Notes: generated by a model not told the origin, from the letters alone. Counted from the stretch's first letter, positions 46,259 to 55,531 are shown. The stretch is 64,000 nucleotides of DNA from Microbacterium arborescens (GCF_030369635.1 NZ_CP128474.1:1550001-1614000), one strand, 5' to 3'. Numbers and translations are program-made.

Positions 46259-46924
46259 CTAGACAGCCCGCCGCCAGGCCACGTGGGGCTCGTGGCGCTC
46301 ATCGTCCGTGACGGTGCTCAGGTGGTCATTGGCGGGAAGAGCTGCCCAAAGCGCGGGGTGAGCGAGCCACAGATCCGGATAGAAGTGCTGGTAGACGAAC
46401 CGGATGAACTGAGCCGGCGTCATGGGTGCTTCGCAGGCGATGCGGCAACTGGCTGCATTGATGGTCAGATGGGCCGCGGGGTGCCCGGGGGCCGATGCCA
46501 TCGGGTCGTAGTCGAAGCGTATGGTGCTCTGCATCGTGACGTCATCATGGGGGCCAGCGGTGTGTAGCTCGATGATGTCGCTGAGTGACTCAGTGAGGAG
46601 CAGATCTGGATCGACTCGGTAGGGGCAGGGCACGAACGCCAGGCGGTGAGATGTTACCGCGCCGTTGGCCACGGTGTACCGCATCTGAAGGAGCGCCCCG
46701 TCGTTCAGTAACGCCGAGTATTCCCCGGCGACCGCCCAGCGACGATAGGTGCGTACAGTCGGGTAGTCCGCGAAGTCGACAAACCGCTCCAAGGGTGTAG
46801 GGGACCGCCACGCCACCGTATCGCCGTCGACCGTCACAGGGTTCGGTACCAAGAGCAGCTCCGCGTCCAGCAGAGCGCTGAGGAGTTCTCGGATGCTACG
46901 GCCGAGGGCGTTAGCTGTCGTCAT
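46259..46924 (-). CDS. DUF2290-like protein
   Basis: 221 residues. The blocks RFVDFADYPTVRTYRRW, IRFDYDPMASAPGHPAAHLTINAASCRIACEAPMTPAQFIRFVYQHFYPDLW fit the DUF2290 family as I know it. No catalytic motif is clear. It overlaps the upstream helicase gene by 14 bases, so the two work as a unit. The pairing of DUF2290 with a large helicase recurs in other genomes to my knowledge; a defence role is plausible but unproved. Confidence 0.7.
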   Translation of the reverse strand: MTTANALGRSIRELLSALLDAELLLVPNPVTVDGDTVAWRSPTPLERFVDFADYPTVRTYRRWAVAGEYSALLNDGALLQMRYTVANGAVTSHRLAFVPCPYRVDPDLLLTESLSDIIELHTAGPHDDVTMQSTIRFDYDPMASAPGHPAAHLTINAASCRIACEAPMTPAQFIRFVYQHFYPDLWLAHPALWAALPANDHLSTVTDDERHEPHVAWRRAV

Positions 46925-49043
46925 CGGGCAAACTCAGCTGACTCAGTCGCCGCACCAGTTTCGGCGGGAGCTGCTCCGGGACAATCCTGCCGGCCTCCAG
47001 CGCCTCCACGAGCTGTTCGATCGTGAGCAGCCCACGTTCCGCGGCGCCGTCGTCATGCAGGTCGGAGCTGACCCTCCTCATTTCGGCCATCTGTCCTTCT
47101 GTGGGGATACGGAACGCGAGCTTGTAGTCGGCTGCCTGCACCCGTCCGATCTCGGCGGCAACAGGGGCCATGGCTGGTCCCCAGCCACAAATCCGCACCC
47201 ACGCCTTGCTGCGCGTGATCGCCGTGAAGATGGTGTTGCGCCGGCTGACCTCGCTCAGCCCGCTGCCGGCGTACTGCGCGTCCACAACATACACCATCGG
47301 TGCCTCGTTGCCTTTGGCGCGGAAGATGTGGGCCACCGCGATTGAGCCGCGCTGGAACACCTCGTCGCGACTGGTGTTGACTCCGACCAAATGGCTGGGG
47401 ATGCCGCGCTCCTCGAGTACGCGGGCCAGGCGCGCGTACCTTCTCTTCGACGTGTACGCGCTCGGAAGGACGATCAGGATGTCGTCCTGTTCGAGCTCGC
47501 CGACCGTGGTGTCCGCAATGATCTGGTCAGCAACCCACTCGTCCTGTGCAAGCTCGTCACGGAACTCTCCCTCCAACACCACCGCGTCTGCGCTTGGGAT
47601 CCGGTCGAAGTACTTCGGGGTGCTCTCCGTGGCCCGCTCCAGTTCGACCGACGATCCGAGCTTGAGCGTCCCGGAATTGCGGCGGTAGCCGATGTCCTCC
47701 CACAGGACGGGGTCATCGAAATGCTGGATGAGCCCGCCTTTTCGATAGATCCCGAATCCCACCGCGTGTGCGGTCGCCAGCGCCCAGGGCGAGTTCCGAT
47801 AGCACACCGGTAGCACGATGTCCCGGCGCGGCTCCCCTTCTCGGTTCTGGATGTTCACCATCGGCTCGCCGGTCGGTGTGGCGCCGAATAGCTCCGCCAC
47901 GTTGGCCATCTCAGTCTCGTCTAGCTTCTGAAGTTCGTCGTATGCCCAAACGATTCGCTTGGGGTCCCGCGTGAAGAGGTAGACGAGCTGGAAGAACGCG
48001 GGCGGAAGGTCCTGCGCTTCATCGATCAGGACGGCGTCGAACAGCTGAGGAAGTGCGTCGCGGTCCTTCGCGATGCTCAGCAACTCAGCACAGGCGCCCT
48101 CGAAGGCGTCGTCATAGCCGAACCGACTGCGTGCGGAGTCGAAATTGTGCGCTTGCACGCCCAGCGCATCGGCGATGCGGGTGTACACCCCGTCGCGGGC
48201 GCGAGAGCCCCACGCGTGCATGATGGATACGCGGTCACTGTCTGGCAAGTCGTCCATGTGCGCGAACGAGAATCGTTTGACGAGGTCTTCGAACTGCTGG
48301 TACAGCGACCTCGACTGGAATGTCACGACGATATTCCAATCCTGGTGCTGCGCATGGAGAAGCGCGGCTTTTAGCGCCAGCACGATCGTCTTTCCCGAAC
48401 CAGCGAGACCGCGAATGCGCTGCGGCCCTTCGGGCGTTTCGATCGCTGCCTTCTTCTGCCAGAAGTCGAGGTTCGCGATGCCGCGTTCGATTATCTTCAT
48501 GGTGGCGCCGCGGCTATCCTCGCTCTTCACCTCGGAGCGCCGCTTTGCGGGCCGGATCGTCGTGACCCGCTGCAGAGCCGCCTCTAGATTGCGATACCGC
48601 TCTGCGGATAGCGACTCGAACGAAGTGATCAGGTCGGGGAGCTGCTCGAATGTTGCGAATGTCGCCGCACTGGGTGGCGGCGTACCGGGGTCAGCACTGA
48701 ACACTGTGATCGTGCCGATAGTGATGTCGAACTTCCTGCCCGTTCGCAGAGACTCATGCCGTGAAAGGTGGCTTTCGAGGGTGTTGTAGATAGTGTCCTG
48801 CTCCGAAATGAGCTGATCCCAGTTCTCGTCATCACCTGGCAGACCGTCAGCGAAGCGGAACGCGATCAGCCCGTACTGCTGCGACACGAGCAGCGCATCG
48901 ACCTCGACACGGTCGTCAGCGGTTGCGAGGACCGGGTACCCGAGGTAGATCGTGCCCTCGTCAATATGCTCCGCGGCAAGCTCAGCAAGCTGCGCGGCGG
49001 CCGCTCGATTGTCCTGCTGCCCGTGCACTACCTCGAGCGTCAT
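46911..49043 (-). CDS. UvrD/Rep-like superfamily 1 helicase with NERD-like N-terminus
   Basis: 710 residues from ATG 49043 (MTLEVVHGQQDNRAAAAQLA). The N-terminal 70 residues resemble a NERD nuclease-like fold (VEVDALLVSQQYGLIAFRF), but the usual Lys of ExK is missing, so cleavage there is doubtful. Helicase: Walker A GLAGSGKT (K218), LIDEAQDLPPAFF (341-345 DEAQD), WAYDELQKL, GTLKLG and the C-terminal FTAITRSKAWVRICG. Probably acts on nucleic acid together with the downstream DUF2290-like protein. Confidence 0.85.
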   Translation of the reverse strand: MTLEVVHGQQDNRAAAAQLAELAAEHIDEGTIYLGYPVLATADDRVEVDALLVSQQYGLIAFRFADGLPGDDENWDQLISEQDTIYNTLESHLSRHESLRTGRKFDITIGTITVFSADPGTPPPSAATFATFEQLPDLITSFESLSAERYRNLEAALQRVTTIRPAKRRSEVKSEDSRGATMKIIERGIANLDFWQKKAAIETPEGPQRIRGLAGSGKTIVLALKAALLHAQHQDWNIVVTFQSRSLYQQFEDLVKRFSFAHMDDLPDSDRVSIMHAWGSRARDGVYTRIADALGVQAHNFDSARSRFGYDDAFEGACAELLSIAKDRDALPQLFDAVLIDEAQDLPPAFFQLVYLFTRDPKRIVWAYDELQKLDETEMANVAELFGATPTGEPMVNIQNREGEPRRDIVLPVCYRNSPWALATAHAVGFGIYRKGGLIQHFDDPVLWEDIGYRRNSGTLKLGSSVELERATESTPKYFDRIPSADAVVLEGEFRDELAQDEWVADQIIADTTVGELEQDDILIVLPSAYTSKRRYARLARVLEERGIPSHLVGVNTSRDEVFQRGSIAVAHIFRAKGNEAPMVYVVDAQYAGSGLSEVSRRNTIFTAITRSKAWVRICGWGPAMAPVAAEIGRVQAADYKLAFRIPTEGQMAEMRRVSSDLHDDGAAERGLLTIEQLVEALEAGRIVPEQLPPKLVRRLSQLSLPDDDS

Positions 49044-49214
49044 GCTGCCTCCTCGTTGGCCTCGTCCGTAAATATATCGGCACCCGAAACTGGCATCGTT
49101 AGTCGCCCATCGCATAGTGGCAAAGGCAGCCGGGCCGCGAACAGCCGCCGGTGGCGCACATCCACAAGGTCGGCCCGCCAGCTTGTTCGAGCAGCCAGCC
49201 GTCCCCGCGCGGGT

Positions 49215-49616
49215 CTACCGGTCGGCGCGTCCGCGCAAAGGGATGAGGCCGCTTGCGTGTTGGAGTTGGGCGCGGAGGGCATGGTTCTCGAGCGTCAGCC
49301 GCTGAACCTCCGCAGCCGCCGTGCGCAGCTCGCTCTCGAAGCGCGCTTTGTCGTTACGGAGCCGGGCAAGCTCAGCAACGGGCAGTTCAGACACGGCACG
49401 TTCCGGAGCGCGGGCCCGATTGCGCAGCGCGTCTCTGCGAGTATCGGCGAGCGTCTGCGCGAGTTGAGGGAAACGGCGCCAGAAGGTGGCGTTGCTGAGT
49501 CCGAGGCGCGCGGCGACGGCGACGACAGCGGGAGGGCGAGATGGATCCTCCCGCTTGAGCGCCTCGATGACAGCGGTGATCTCGGTCTCGGTCGGTAGCG
49601 GTACGGCGCGGGTCAT
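49215..49616 (-). CDS. TnpC-like small coiled-coil protein (DUF6262-like)
   Basis: 133 residues from ATG 49616 (MTRAVPLPTETEITAVIEAL). A helix-turn-helix-like VVAVAARLGLSNATFWRRFP is followed by a coiled coil (LRNDKARFESELRTAAAEVQRL). It is the last of four overlapping genes; the equivalent in Tn554 is TnpC, which influences orientation and frequency of transposition. ATGA overlap with the recombinase upstream. About 170 bases to the helicase gene hold no gene. Confidence 0.7.
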   Translation of the reverse strand: MTRAVPLPTETEITAVIEALKREDPSRPPAVVAVAARLGLSNATFWRRFPQLAQTLADTRRDALRNRARAPERAVSELPVAELARLRNDKARFESELRTAAAEVQRLTLENHALRAQLQHASGLIPLRGRADR

Positions 49617-51696
49617 GGCTCGGCTCCGTTGCTCTCCAGCAGATGCATGATCTGCGCTCGGCGCTTCCGCAGGCGCTCCGCCAGGAGCGGTGGCAGCGCG
49701 GGGCGGGTCGCGGTGTCGGCGTCGATGATCTCGAGCTCTTCCTGCCAGGCGCGGCGGTTGTCGGCGTCCAAGGCGACGTTTCCACAGACGAGGGGCTTGC
49801 ATGCGCGCAGGTCCGGGCCCTCATCCGGTGCGCCGGTGCGATCGCGGCAGAGTGCCTTGCGGTGGTCGTACACGCAGGTGACGTAGCGATCGGGATACAC
49901 CGCGGGATCGTGGCGGGTGATGATCCGCAGCAGTCGGTGACGGTCGGTGGCGACGACGCCTTGGAAGCGAGTCTTCTCGCCGAACTCGGCCAAGCGCTCC
50001 CGGGCGGTGTCTGCTGCGGGTCCAAGGAGCGCTGAGTGGTCGTGCTGGTCGATCATGGCCAGCAGGTTCTCACCGCGTGCCAGAGCCTGCTCGGCTTCGA
50101 CCTCGGCGCGGAACCCGGATTCGGATGTGCCGGCGTAGCCCTCGAACATGTGGATGCTGTGGTGCCGGTACGCGATTGCTCCCGCGATCGATCCGCCGGG
50201 GCGGCGTGCGATGTACCAGGCGAGGGTGCGGCGGAACTGCCTGCTGGACAGTCGCCAGGTGCGTCCGTTGACGTCAGGGATCCCGTCGTCCCGACCGTGT
50301 GCGGCGCAGTAGTCGTTCACCCAGGTCGTGAAGCGTGCCAGCTGCCTGTTGGTGGCAGCGAGGGTGAGTGCGTGGTTGCCGCCGCGACCGGCTGATCCGG
50401 CGCCGGGGCCGACTTTCAGCGGTGTGAACAGCCATTGAGCAGGTGTGGACGTGGCGGAGTGCGCGTCCTCGAGTACTTGGATGGCGCGCGCGGCGGCCTC
50501 GCCAATGACCCAGGTTGCAGTGGTGCCGCGGTCGTCGAGCTCGCCCTTGAACGCCGTGCTCGTCACGGTCCACCGATAGGGGCGCCCCGTCCCGTCCCGG
50601 GCAGAGGTACAGCAGCCGGGGCGGAGGTGTTTGATTTCGTTGTCGCGCATGCCAGACAGGAAGGCGATCACGATGTAGCAGGCGATGTGGAGCACCTGCG
50701 TGAGTACGGTGAGGGACTGGTCCGTCCCGGGAGTCAGGCTGACGCCCTCGATCCACGGCGCCCCGTCGAGACGGCCGTGTACGTCGAGGCCGAGCTCGGC
50801 GTATTCCGATACGCCGACGATCGCGGCCGTGGCGAGGATCTCTTCGCGTTGTCGCTCGAGAGCAGTGCGGTCGCACCCGATCTGGTAGGCGATCGCGTTG
50901 AAGTGCGAGATGCGCGCAGGCCGGGCAAGGGTGAACCCGTGCGACGGGTCCTTGCGAGGTATGCGCGTATCCGGTCTTGCTGGAATCCGTACGGCTTGCC
51001 GGTGATCGGCTCTTTTTGCACTGGGCGGCGCCGGACGCTCCAGGATCTGATTGCGGCGATAACGTCGCCGCTGAAGTCATCCACGAATCGCATCGCCCAC
51101 ACCAGTACTCGGCTGTGCACGGCTTCGGGGATGCGTTCGGTCGTGTTCTCACGGCTACGGCCCGGGTCGGGCTCGCTCCAGGAGGCCGCGCGTCGCGGAT
51201 CGGTCTGCAGTCCCGCTTCCGCGACGGCGCCGCGGTAGCGCCACAGGATGTTCACGGCCGAGCGCAACGCGAACCGCCTCGACGCGGACGGGAAGGTGGT
51301 GAGTAGGTGGCGCTGGTACTGCTCGTAGACCGTCGTTGTGACCTCCGGCAGGTGCTTGTCGGGGTGCGTCGTCTCCAGCCAGCGAAGGAAGATCCGCAGG
51401 TTGTAGAACCCGGTCGCGACACTCGAGATCCGTGGTCGAGGCGCCTCGTCCGGCGTTGGCCCGGACAGCATTGCGTAACAGAGCCGTTTGAGCGCGGTCC
51501 GGTGCAGCGCCGGGACCGTGTCGAATCGGAGCGTCAGGCCGCGTTCCTGCTGCTGCACGGAGGCTGGCGACAGCGCCCAGTCGTCATCGTCGAATCGTGC
51601 CGTGTCCTCGAGATGGTATCCAGGGCGCAATGCGCGCCCATGAAGGACGAATGGGAGATCCGCGATCTCCGCGTCGAACGCAGTGCGCGAGGTCAT
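49613..51696 (-). pseudogene. Third tyrosine recombinase of the trio, frameshifted
   Basis: Starts at ATG 51696 (ATGA overlap with the gene before). The N-terminal part (to about residue 245) reads FYNLRIFLRWLETTHPDKHL, AVNILWRYRGAVAEAGL and GKPYGFQQDRIRAYLA. The protein then continues in another frame (RKDPSHGFTLARPARISHFN, CDRTALERQREEILATAAI), through FLSGMRDNEIKHL (box I Arg), LSSRQFRRTLAWYIARRPGG and the Tyr in MFEGYAG, to 49613. The shift is at about 50,945-50,980. Full product would be near 690 residues. Decay, sequencing error or programmed shift cannot be told apart. Confidence 0.8.
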
Positions 51697-53516
51697 GGTC
51701 GTTCCCAGGGAGGTTCGACGAGATCCAGCAGGCTGTCGTTCGGGCGCTCTGCGTGTGCGCGCGCGATCTCCGCCTCGGTGAATTTTGGCAGCACGTCATG
51801 ATGGATCGCCGCCCAGACCGGCCCGTAGCGGGCCCACCACTCCTCATCGGAGAGCACCGACCTGCGCGTCTCGAGCGCGTCCAGCAGGCTCAACAGCCGG
51901 GGTAGGTGATCTCCGGTGACGACACAGTTGCTGCAGAGGAAGCAATCAAGGAAGGACGTCCCGCAACGACGCCCTGTGAGCGGATGGTGGGAATGGTCAC
52001 GACACGACGTCCACGCCGTCTCGGATCCGCACGCTTCGGCCTCCGGCGGCGCCGACCCGGCTGGCGGCGAGGTGGTGAGGATGTTCAGATGGCGGCGTCC
52101 GCCGTTGTCGCGCAGCGCGCGCAGGTGCGCGTCGTAGGCAGCGCGCTCCACGTCGGTGAACGCCTCGGAAACCACTTCGCGCGCCCACTCGATCGTGGTC
52201 TGATCACCCGAGAGGTAATTGCGGAACAACACGGCGGTGGTGTTGCTGCGGGCTGCGGAAGGCAGATGTCCGCCGAGCTGACGAGTACGGCGAACGTCGA
52301 TACTTGTCTTCAGCCGGTTCGCGGTGAGCCGCAACGAGTCTCCAGTCGCGTCCGGGTCGGGGTCCGCTCCCGACGGTGGGTCGGCGCGCAGGTCGTGCAC
52401 TGCCACCCACGAGCCCCAGCGCAAGCTCGCATCCAATGAGGCGTCGAACGGATTACGGCACTCCGACGCGTGAGGTTGCCCGCCGAACTGGTGCCATATG
52501 GCCCAAAAGGCGGGCGTCTGCAGGAACGCGCGAGCTGGGGCCATAAGCCGATGCAACAGCAAGTAGAGGCCACCAGGCGTATGAAGCTCGCGACCTTCCA
52601 CACCGATTTCCCACGTGACGGTCTGGTGCCAGTGACCCGGGCCGCGGCGCCGTTTGACGAGATCGACTTCGACCGCGCGCCCCTCGATCACGCGATGCTC
52701 GACCGGAAGCTCCTTAATGACCTCGAGGTTCCATCCAGTCACCGCCATCAGCAGCACCAGCATCGGATAGAGGTCTCGGCGAGTCGCGAACACCCTTTCT
52801 GCCGTTGACCGCCTCGCCTCGGCGCGCGCCGGAACAGACACTCCTCCCAGTCTCACGCCACCAGCGCGGCGTGCCGCGGACGCGGCTGAATCCTCGCTGG
52901 CGTCGGCGTCCGCGTCGGCGTCGTGGAATCTCTGCCGCAGCGCATTGATGTCTGCGCGTGCCGCGGCGATGATTCTCGCCAGCTCAGCATCCGAGTATCC
53001 GGAAACCGCGGCCCTATTCCGACCGGCGAATACGCGAGCGCGGAGCCGGTCTCTCACCTCCGAGGACACCAGCTGATTGAGCGGGGGCTGCTCGAAGAGA
53101 AGGCCGATCATGCGCAATTCGGCGCCAGCCTGGGCGCGCCCAATGGCCTCGGAGCGCAGCCGCCGGTAATCGTCCACGTGCAACGCGGTGAGTTCCGCCG
53201 GCGCCGTCGGAGGCCATCGCGTCCCGTCGAGGAACCGCATGAATCTTCCCAGTGCGCCCCAAGCCCCTTGGCTGGACGCCAGGGTACGAAGGCCACCGGC
53301 CGGGCCGGTACGGGCCGCCCATGCACTAGCAAGAGGCTCATGCCAGCCAGGTAGCGGCAGCGAACCGACCTCGAAGCGATAATGCCGCCGATCCTCACCT
53401 CTGAAGTGCACGGTCGTTCCCTCGACGCCCGACGTGTCGCCTGCGACCGGGGCGTAGCGCCCGGCCGGAGACCCCGATGGCCGGCCGACGCCGGTGCTGC
53501 CTCGCCCCGCCATCAC
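51693..53516 (-). CDS. Second tyrosine recombinase of the trio (TnpB-like)
   Basis: 607 residues from GTG 53516, overlapping the upstream stop by 4 bases. N-terminal SAM-like DNA-binding region (AWGALGRFMRFLDGTRWPPTAPAELT), ELARIIAAARADINALRQRF, then the catalytic half: LVLLMAVTGWNLEVIKELPVE in the box I position (Asn where Arg is usual), SLRLTANRLKTSIDVRRTRQ and a C-terminal Tyr candidate in VLFRNYLSG. A cysteine-rich end (CRNPF earlier; CGTSFLDCFLCSNCVVTGDH) looks like a zinc site. Because box I Arg seems absent it may be a structural partner. Confidence 0.78.
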   Translation of the reverse strand: MMAGRGSTGVGRPSGSPAGRYAPVAGDTSGVEGTTVHFRGEDRRHYRFEVGSLPLPGWHEPLASAWAARTGPAGGLRTLASSQGAWGALGRFMRFLDGTRWPPTAPAELTALHVDDYRRLRSEAIGRAQAGAELRMIGLLFEQPPLNQLVSSEVRDRLRARVFAGRNRAAVSGYSDAELARIIAAARADINALRQRFHDADADADASEDSAASAARRAGGVRLGGVSVPARAEARRSTAERVFATRRDLYPMLVLLMAVTGWNLEVIKELPVEHRVIEGRAVEVDLVKRRRGPGHWHQTVTWEIGVEGRELHTPGGLYLLLHRLMAPARAFLQTPAFWAIWHQFGGQPHASECRNPFDASLDASLRWGSWVAVHDLRADPPSGADPDPDATGDSLRLTANRLKTSIDVRRTRQLGGHLPSAARSNTTAVLFRNYLSGDQTTIEWAREVVSEAFTDVERAAYDAHLRALRDNGGRRHLNILTTSPPAGSAPPEAEACGSETAWTSCRDHSHHPLTGRRCGTSFLDCFLCSNCVVTGDHLPRLLSLLDALETRRSVLSDEEWWARYGPVWAAIHHDVLPKFTEAEIARAHAERPNDSLLDLVEPPWERP

Positions 53517-54856
53517 GCTCTACCCTCGGATCGAGGAGCGCGCGGATCGTCCCACCCATCCGGGATCAATGCCAGCCGGGTTTCCAGCTCGAGCTCCTCC
53601 AATGCATGCAGGTAGATCTGGGTTGTGGTGACGCTGCGATGTCCCAGAGCCCTGCGCACCCAATCCAGCGGATCTCCGAACACGCGCACATAGTGCGTGC
53701 GTTGCTCAGACTTGAGCCCCGCCAACGCGGCGATGTGCCCGCGTTGCAGCTGTTCCAGCGTCAACACGGCAAATGTGTGGCGAAGCAGATGAGCGTGCGC
53801 GCGCAGCGCGAGCCCACGTGCCGCGCACCTGTCGTTGGCCTGGCGGAACAGGTCCTTCCAGGGCGACACCGACACTGGAGCACCGTCCTCGGTCAACCAC
53901 AGCGCCGCCGGTTCCGCCCCGCCCTCTGCTTCGCCCATGATGCGCGCCCGTTCCGACGGCGGCAGATTGGCGATCCTCGTGCGCGACAGAAGTCCACCGC
54001 CGGCCCGGGTGGTGACAACTCCTGTGTCGGGGTCCAGAAGCGGGCCGGTGGAATGCTCGTACCGTCCTCGAGCTCGCGCAGACTCGATCACGTCTCGCCG
54101 ATCGACCCGCACATATTCTGCGATCTCGCGCAGGACGCTCGCGGGTGCGTAGATCCAGCGCTCGGACCCCCACTTGGCTACCGCGCTACCCAACCAAAAC
54201 CTGTTATACCCGCTAGTCGGTGCCGAAGGGATCTCTGGCGCCAGCAACGAGGCCTGTTCCGTCAGGCGCAGGCCTGTTCGCACCATCAAGTCCGTGAATG
54301 CCGCGTTGCGCGCAGCCCACCTTCCACGGAACGACGGGTCCGGAAGGGCATCGGTCGTGTAACCGCGCACGCCCACATCACGCCACGTCCGATAAGACGC
54401 TGCGGGCAACCAATGCACGTGCTCACGACGCGCATCGTGCGAATACGTGGCCGCCGTCTGTTCCACAGAACGCGCCACAGACCGCGGCCCCGGGCGCGAA
54501 TGGCGTTGCGGAATCGGGTTCTCAGCCACGTGGCTACGCGAAAACTGCCAGCGAAAGAACCGGTTCTGGGCGCTGACCTCCCGGTCCCATGTCCGCCCAC
54601 TGACCAACGGGCCATGAGGATCCTGCCGGCGCCAGAGGAGATACGCGCGATGATCCGTCTCCGTCGCGTCCCGCCAATCGACGACTCCGCGGCCGCGGTA
54701 CAGGAAGTTGAAGAACATCACGAGGTCGCCCGCGTACCCCACGCGCGTTGACATTCGCGTCGACAGCATGTCCGCCGAGTAGAAGAACTCGTTCAGCTCG
54801 CGGTCGTACGCGAACGACGGCGACAACAGGAACGGCGTACCCAACGGGATACCCAA
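53513..54856 (-). CDS. First tyrosine recombinase of the trio (TnpA-like)
   Basis: 447 residues from TTG 54856. All catalytic residues are seen: R197 in RTGLRLTEQA, H356-x-x-R359 in AHLLRHTFA, H406 in ALGHRSVTT and Y415 in TTQIYLHA. Sensible protein (WRLFRLTDEPRAA, SRWWEQLGIP) continues in frame about 100 bases upstream of the TTG, up to an 8-G run; an ATG at 54974 lies just beyond but is out of frame by one base. So the natural start may be that ATG, giving about 486 residues. Confidence 0.85.
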   Translation of the reverse strand: MGIPLGTPFLLSPSFAYDRELNEFFYSADMLSTRMSTRVGYAGDLVMFFNFLYRGRGVVDWRDATETDHRAYLLWRRQDPHGPLVSGRTWDREVSAQNRFFRWQFSRSHVAENPIPQRHSRPGPRSVARSVEQTAATYSHDARREHVHWLPAASYRTWRDVGVRGYTTDALPDPSFRGRWAARNAAFTDLMVRTGLRLTEQASLLAPEIPSAPTSGYNRFWLGSAVAKWGSERWIYAPASVLREIAEYVRVDRRDVIESARARGRYEHSTGPLLDPDTGVVTTRAGGGLLSRTRIANLPPSERARIMGEAEGGAEPAALWLTEDGAPVSVSPWKDLFRQANDRCAARGLALRAHAHLLRHTFAVLTLEQLQRGHIAALAGLKSEQRTHYVRVFGDPLDWVRRALGHRSVTTTQIYLHALEELELETRLALIPDGWDDPRAPRSEGRA

Positions 54857-54957
54857 CTGCTCCCACCACCTGGAGCGCTCGGCAGGCTGCGCAGCACGCG
54901 GCTCGTCAGTCAGTCGGAAGAGACGCCAACGCCCACACTCAAGCGACGACTCACGAT

Positions 54958-54965
54958 CCCCCCCC
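54958..54965 (-). repeat. Run of eight G (minus strand) after the recombinase ATG
   Basis: On the minus strand ATG (54974-54972) AGC ACA is followed by eight G. With seven G the frame would join the recombinase; with eight it stops at a TGA after seven codons. Confidence 0.6.
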
Positions 54966-55032
54966 TGTGCTCATGCCAGGACACTACGCTCACGCAGTCC
55001 GGATGTGAACACCGAGCAGCGAGAAACCCCCG

Positions 55033-55044
55033 ACACAAGCTGGC
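55033..55044 (+). repeat. Right island junction (attR): inverted end and CTGGC
   Basis: ACACAAGC (55033-55040) is the inverse of the left end; CTGGC (55040-55044) is the shared 5 bases. ComM coding resumes at once. Confidence 0.85.
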
Positions 55045-55531
55045 GACGAACCCCTGCCCGTGCGGACAGTACGGAGTCCGTGGCGGCACATGCTCCTGTC
55101 CATCTCTCGCGATCCGTCGCTATCTCGGCCGGGTCTCCGGCCCCTTGCTGGACCGCATCGACATCGAGCTCTCGCTTTCGCGGGTGTCGCTCGCCGACCT
55201 GGCGTCGCGCGGTCCTGCGCAGATGACCACTGCCAATGCGCGGGAGCAGGTCGCAGCCGCGCGAGCGCGGGCTGCCGCGCGGCTGGCGGCGACGCCCTGG
55301 CGGACCAACGCCGCTGCCTCCGGAGCCTGGCTGCGCGATGGACCGCTCGCTCCCGAGCCGCGCGTCCGCGCTCCGCTCGACACGGCGCTCCAGCGCGGCT
55401 CGCTCACCCTGCGCGGCTACGACCGGGTGTTGCGGGTGGCATGGTCGGTCGCCGACCTCGCCGGTCGCGAGCGCCTGACCGCGAGTGACGTCGGCCGCGC
55501 GCTGTTCCTCAAGAAGGGGCTGCAGCAGTGA
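55040..55531 (+). pseudogene. comM: comM 3' part, cut off by the island
   Basis: Continues the ComM frame: LATNPCPCGQYG with the conserved cysteine cluster (CPCG, CSCP), RYLGRVSGPLLDRIDIELSL, and the C-terminal domain TLRGYDRVLRVAWSVADLAG to KKGLQQ. Its stop overlaps the dprA GTG by 4 bases. A TTG at 55145 could give a short fragment without ATPase. Confidence 0.95.

Larger units (their letters stand above)
33535..55039. mobile_element. 21.5-kb genomic island inserted in comM
   Basis: Bounded by the split comM gene. Left end TTGTGTACG, right end CGACACAAG: inverted ends. A 5-base CTGGC is at both junctions (33530-33534 and 55040-55044). Contents: type I restriction-modification operon plus KAP-type ATPase, small unknown genes, Xre regulator, helicase and DUF2290-like pair, and at the right end four coupled recombination genes reading inward. 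By eye the base composition of the hsd block is less GC-rich than the flanks. Similar use of comM as an insertion site is known for AbaR islands in Acinetobacter, but those carry a different transposition system. Confidence 0.92.

Noticed and set aside
33533..55040. Island as an AbaR/Tn7-like transposon
   Set aside because: Although comM is the AbaR target, no Tn7-like tniA/tniB genes are present; the only recombination genes are tyrosine recombinases.
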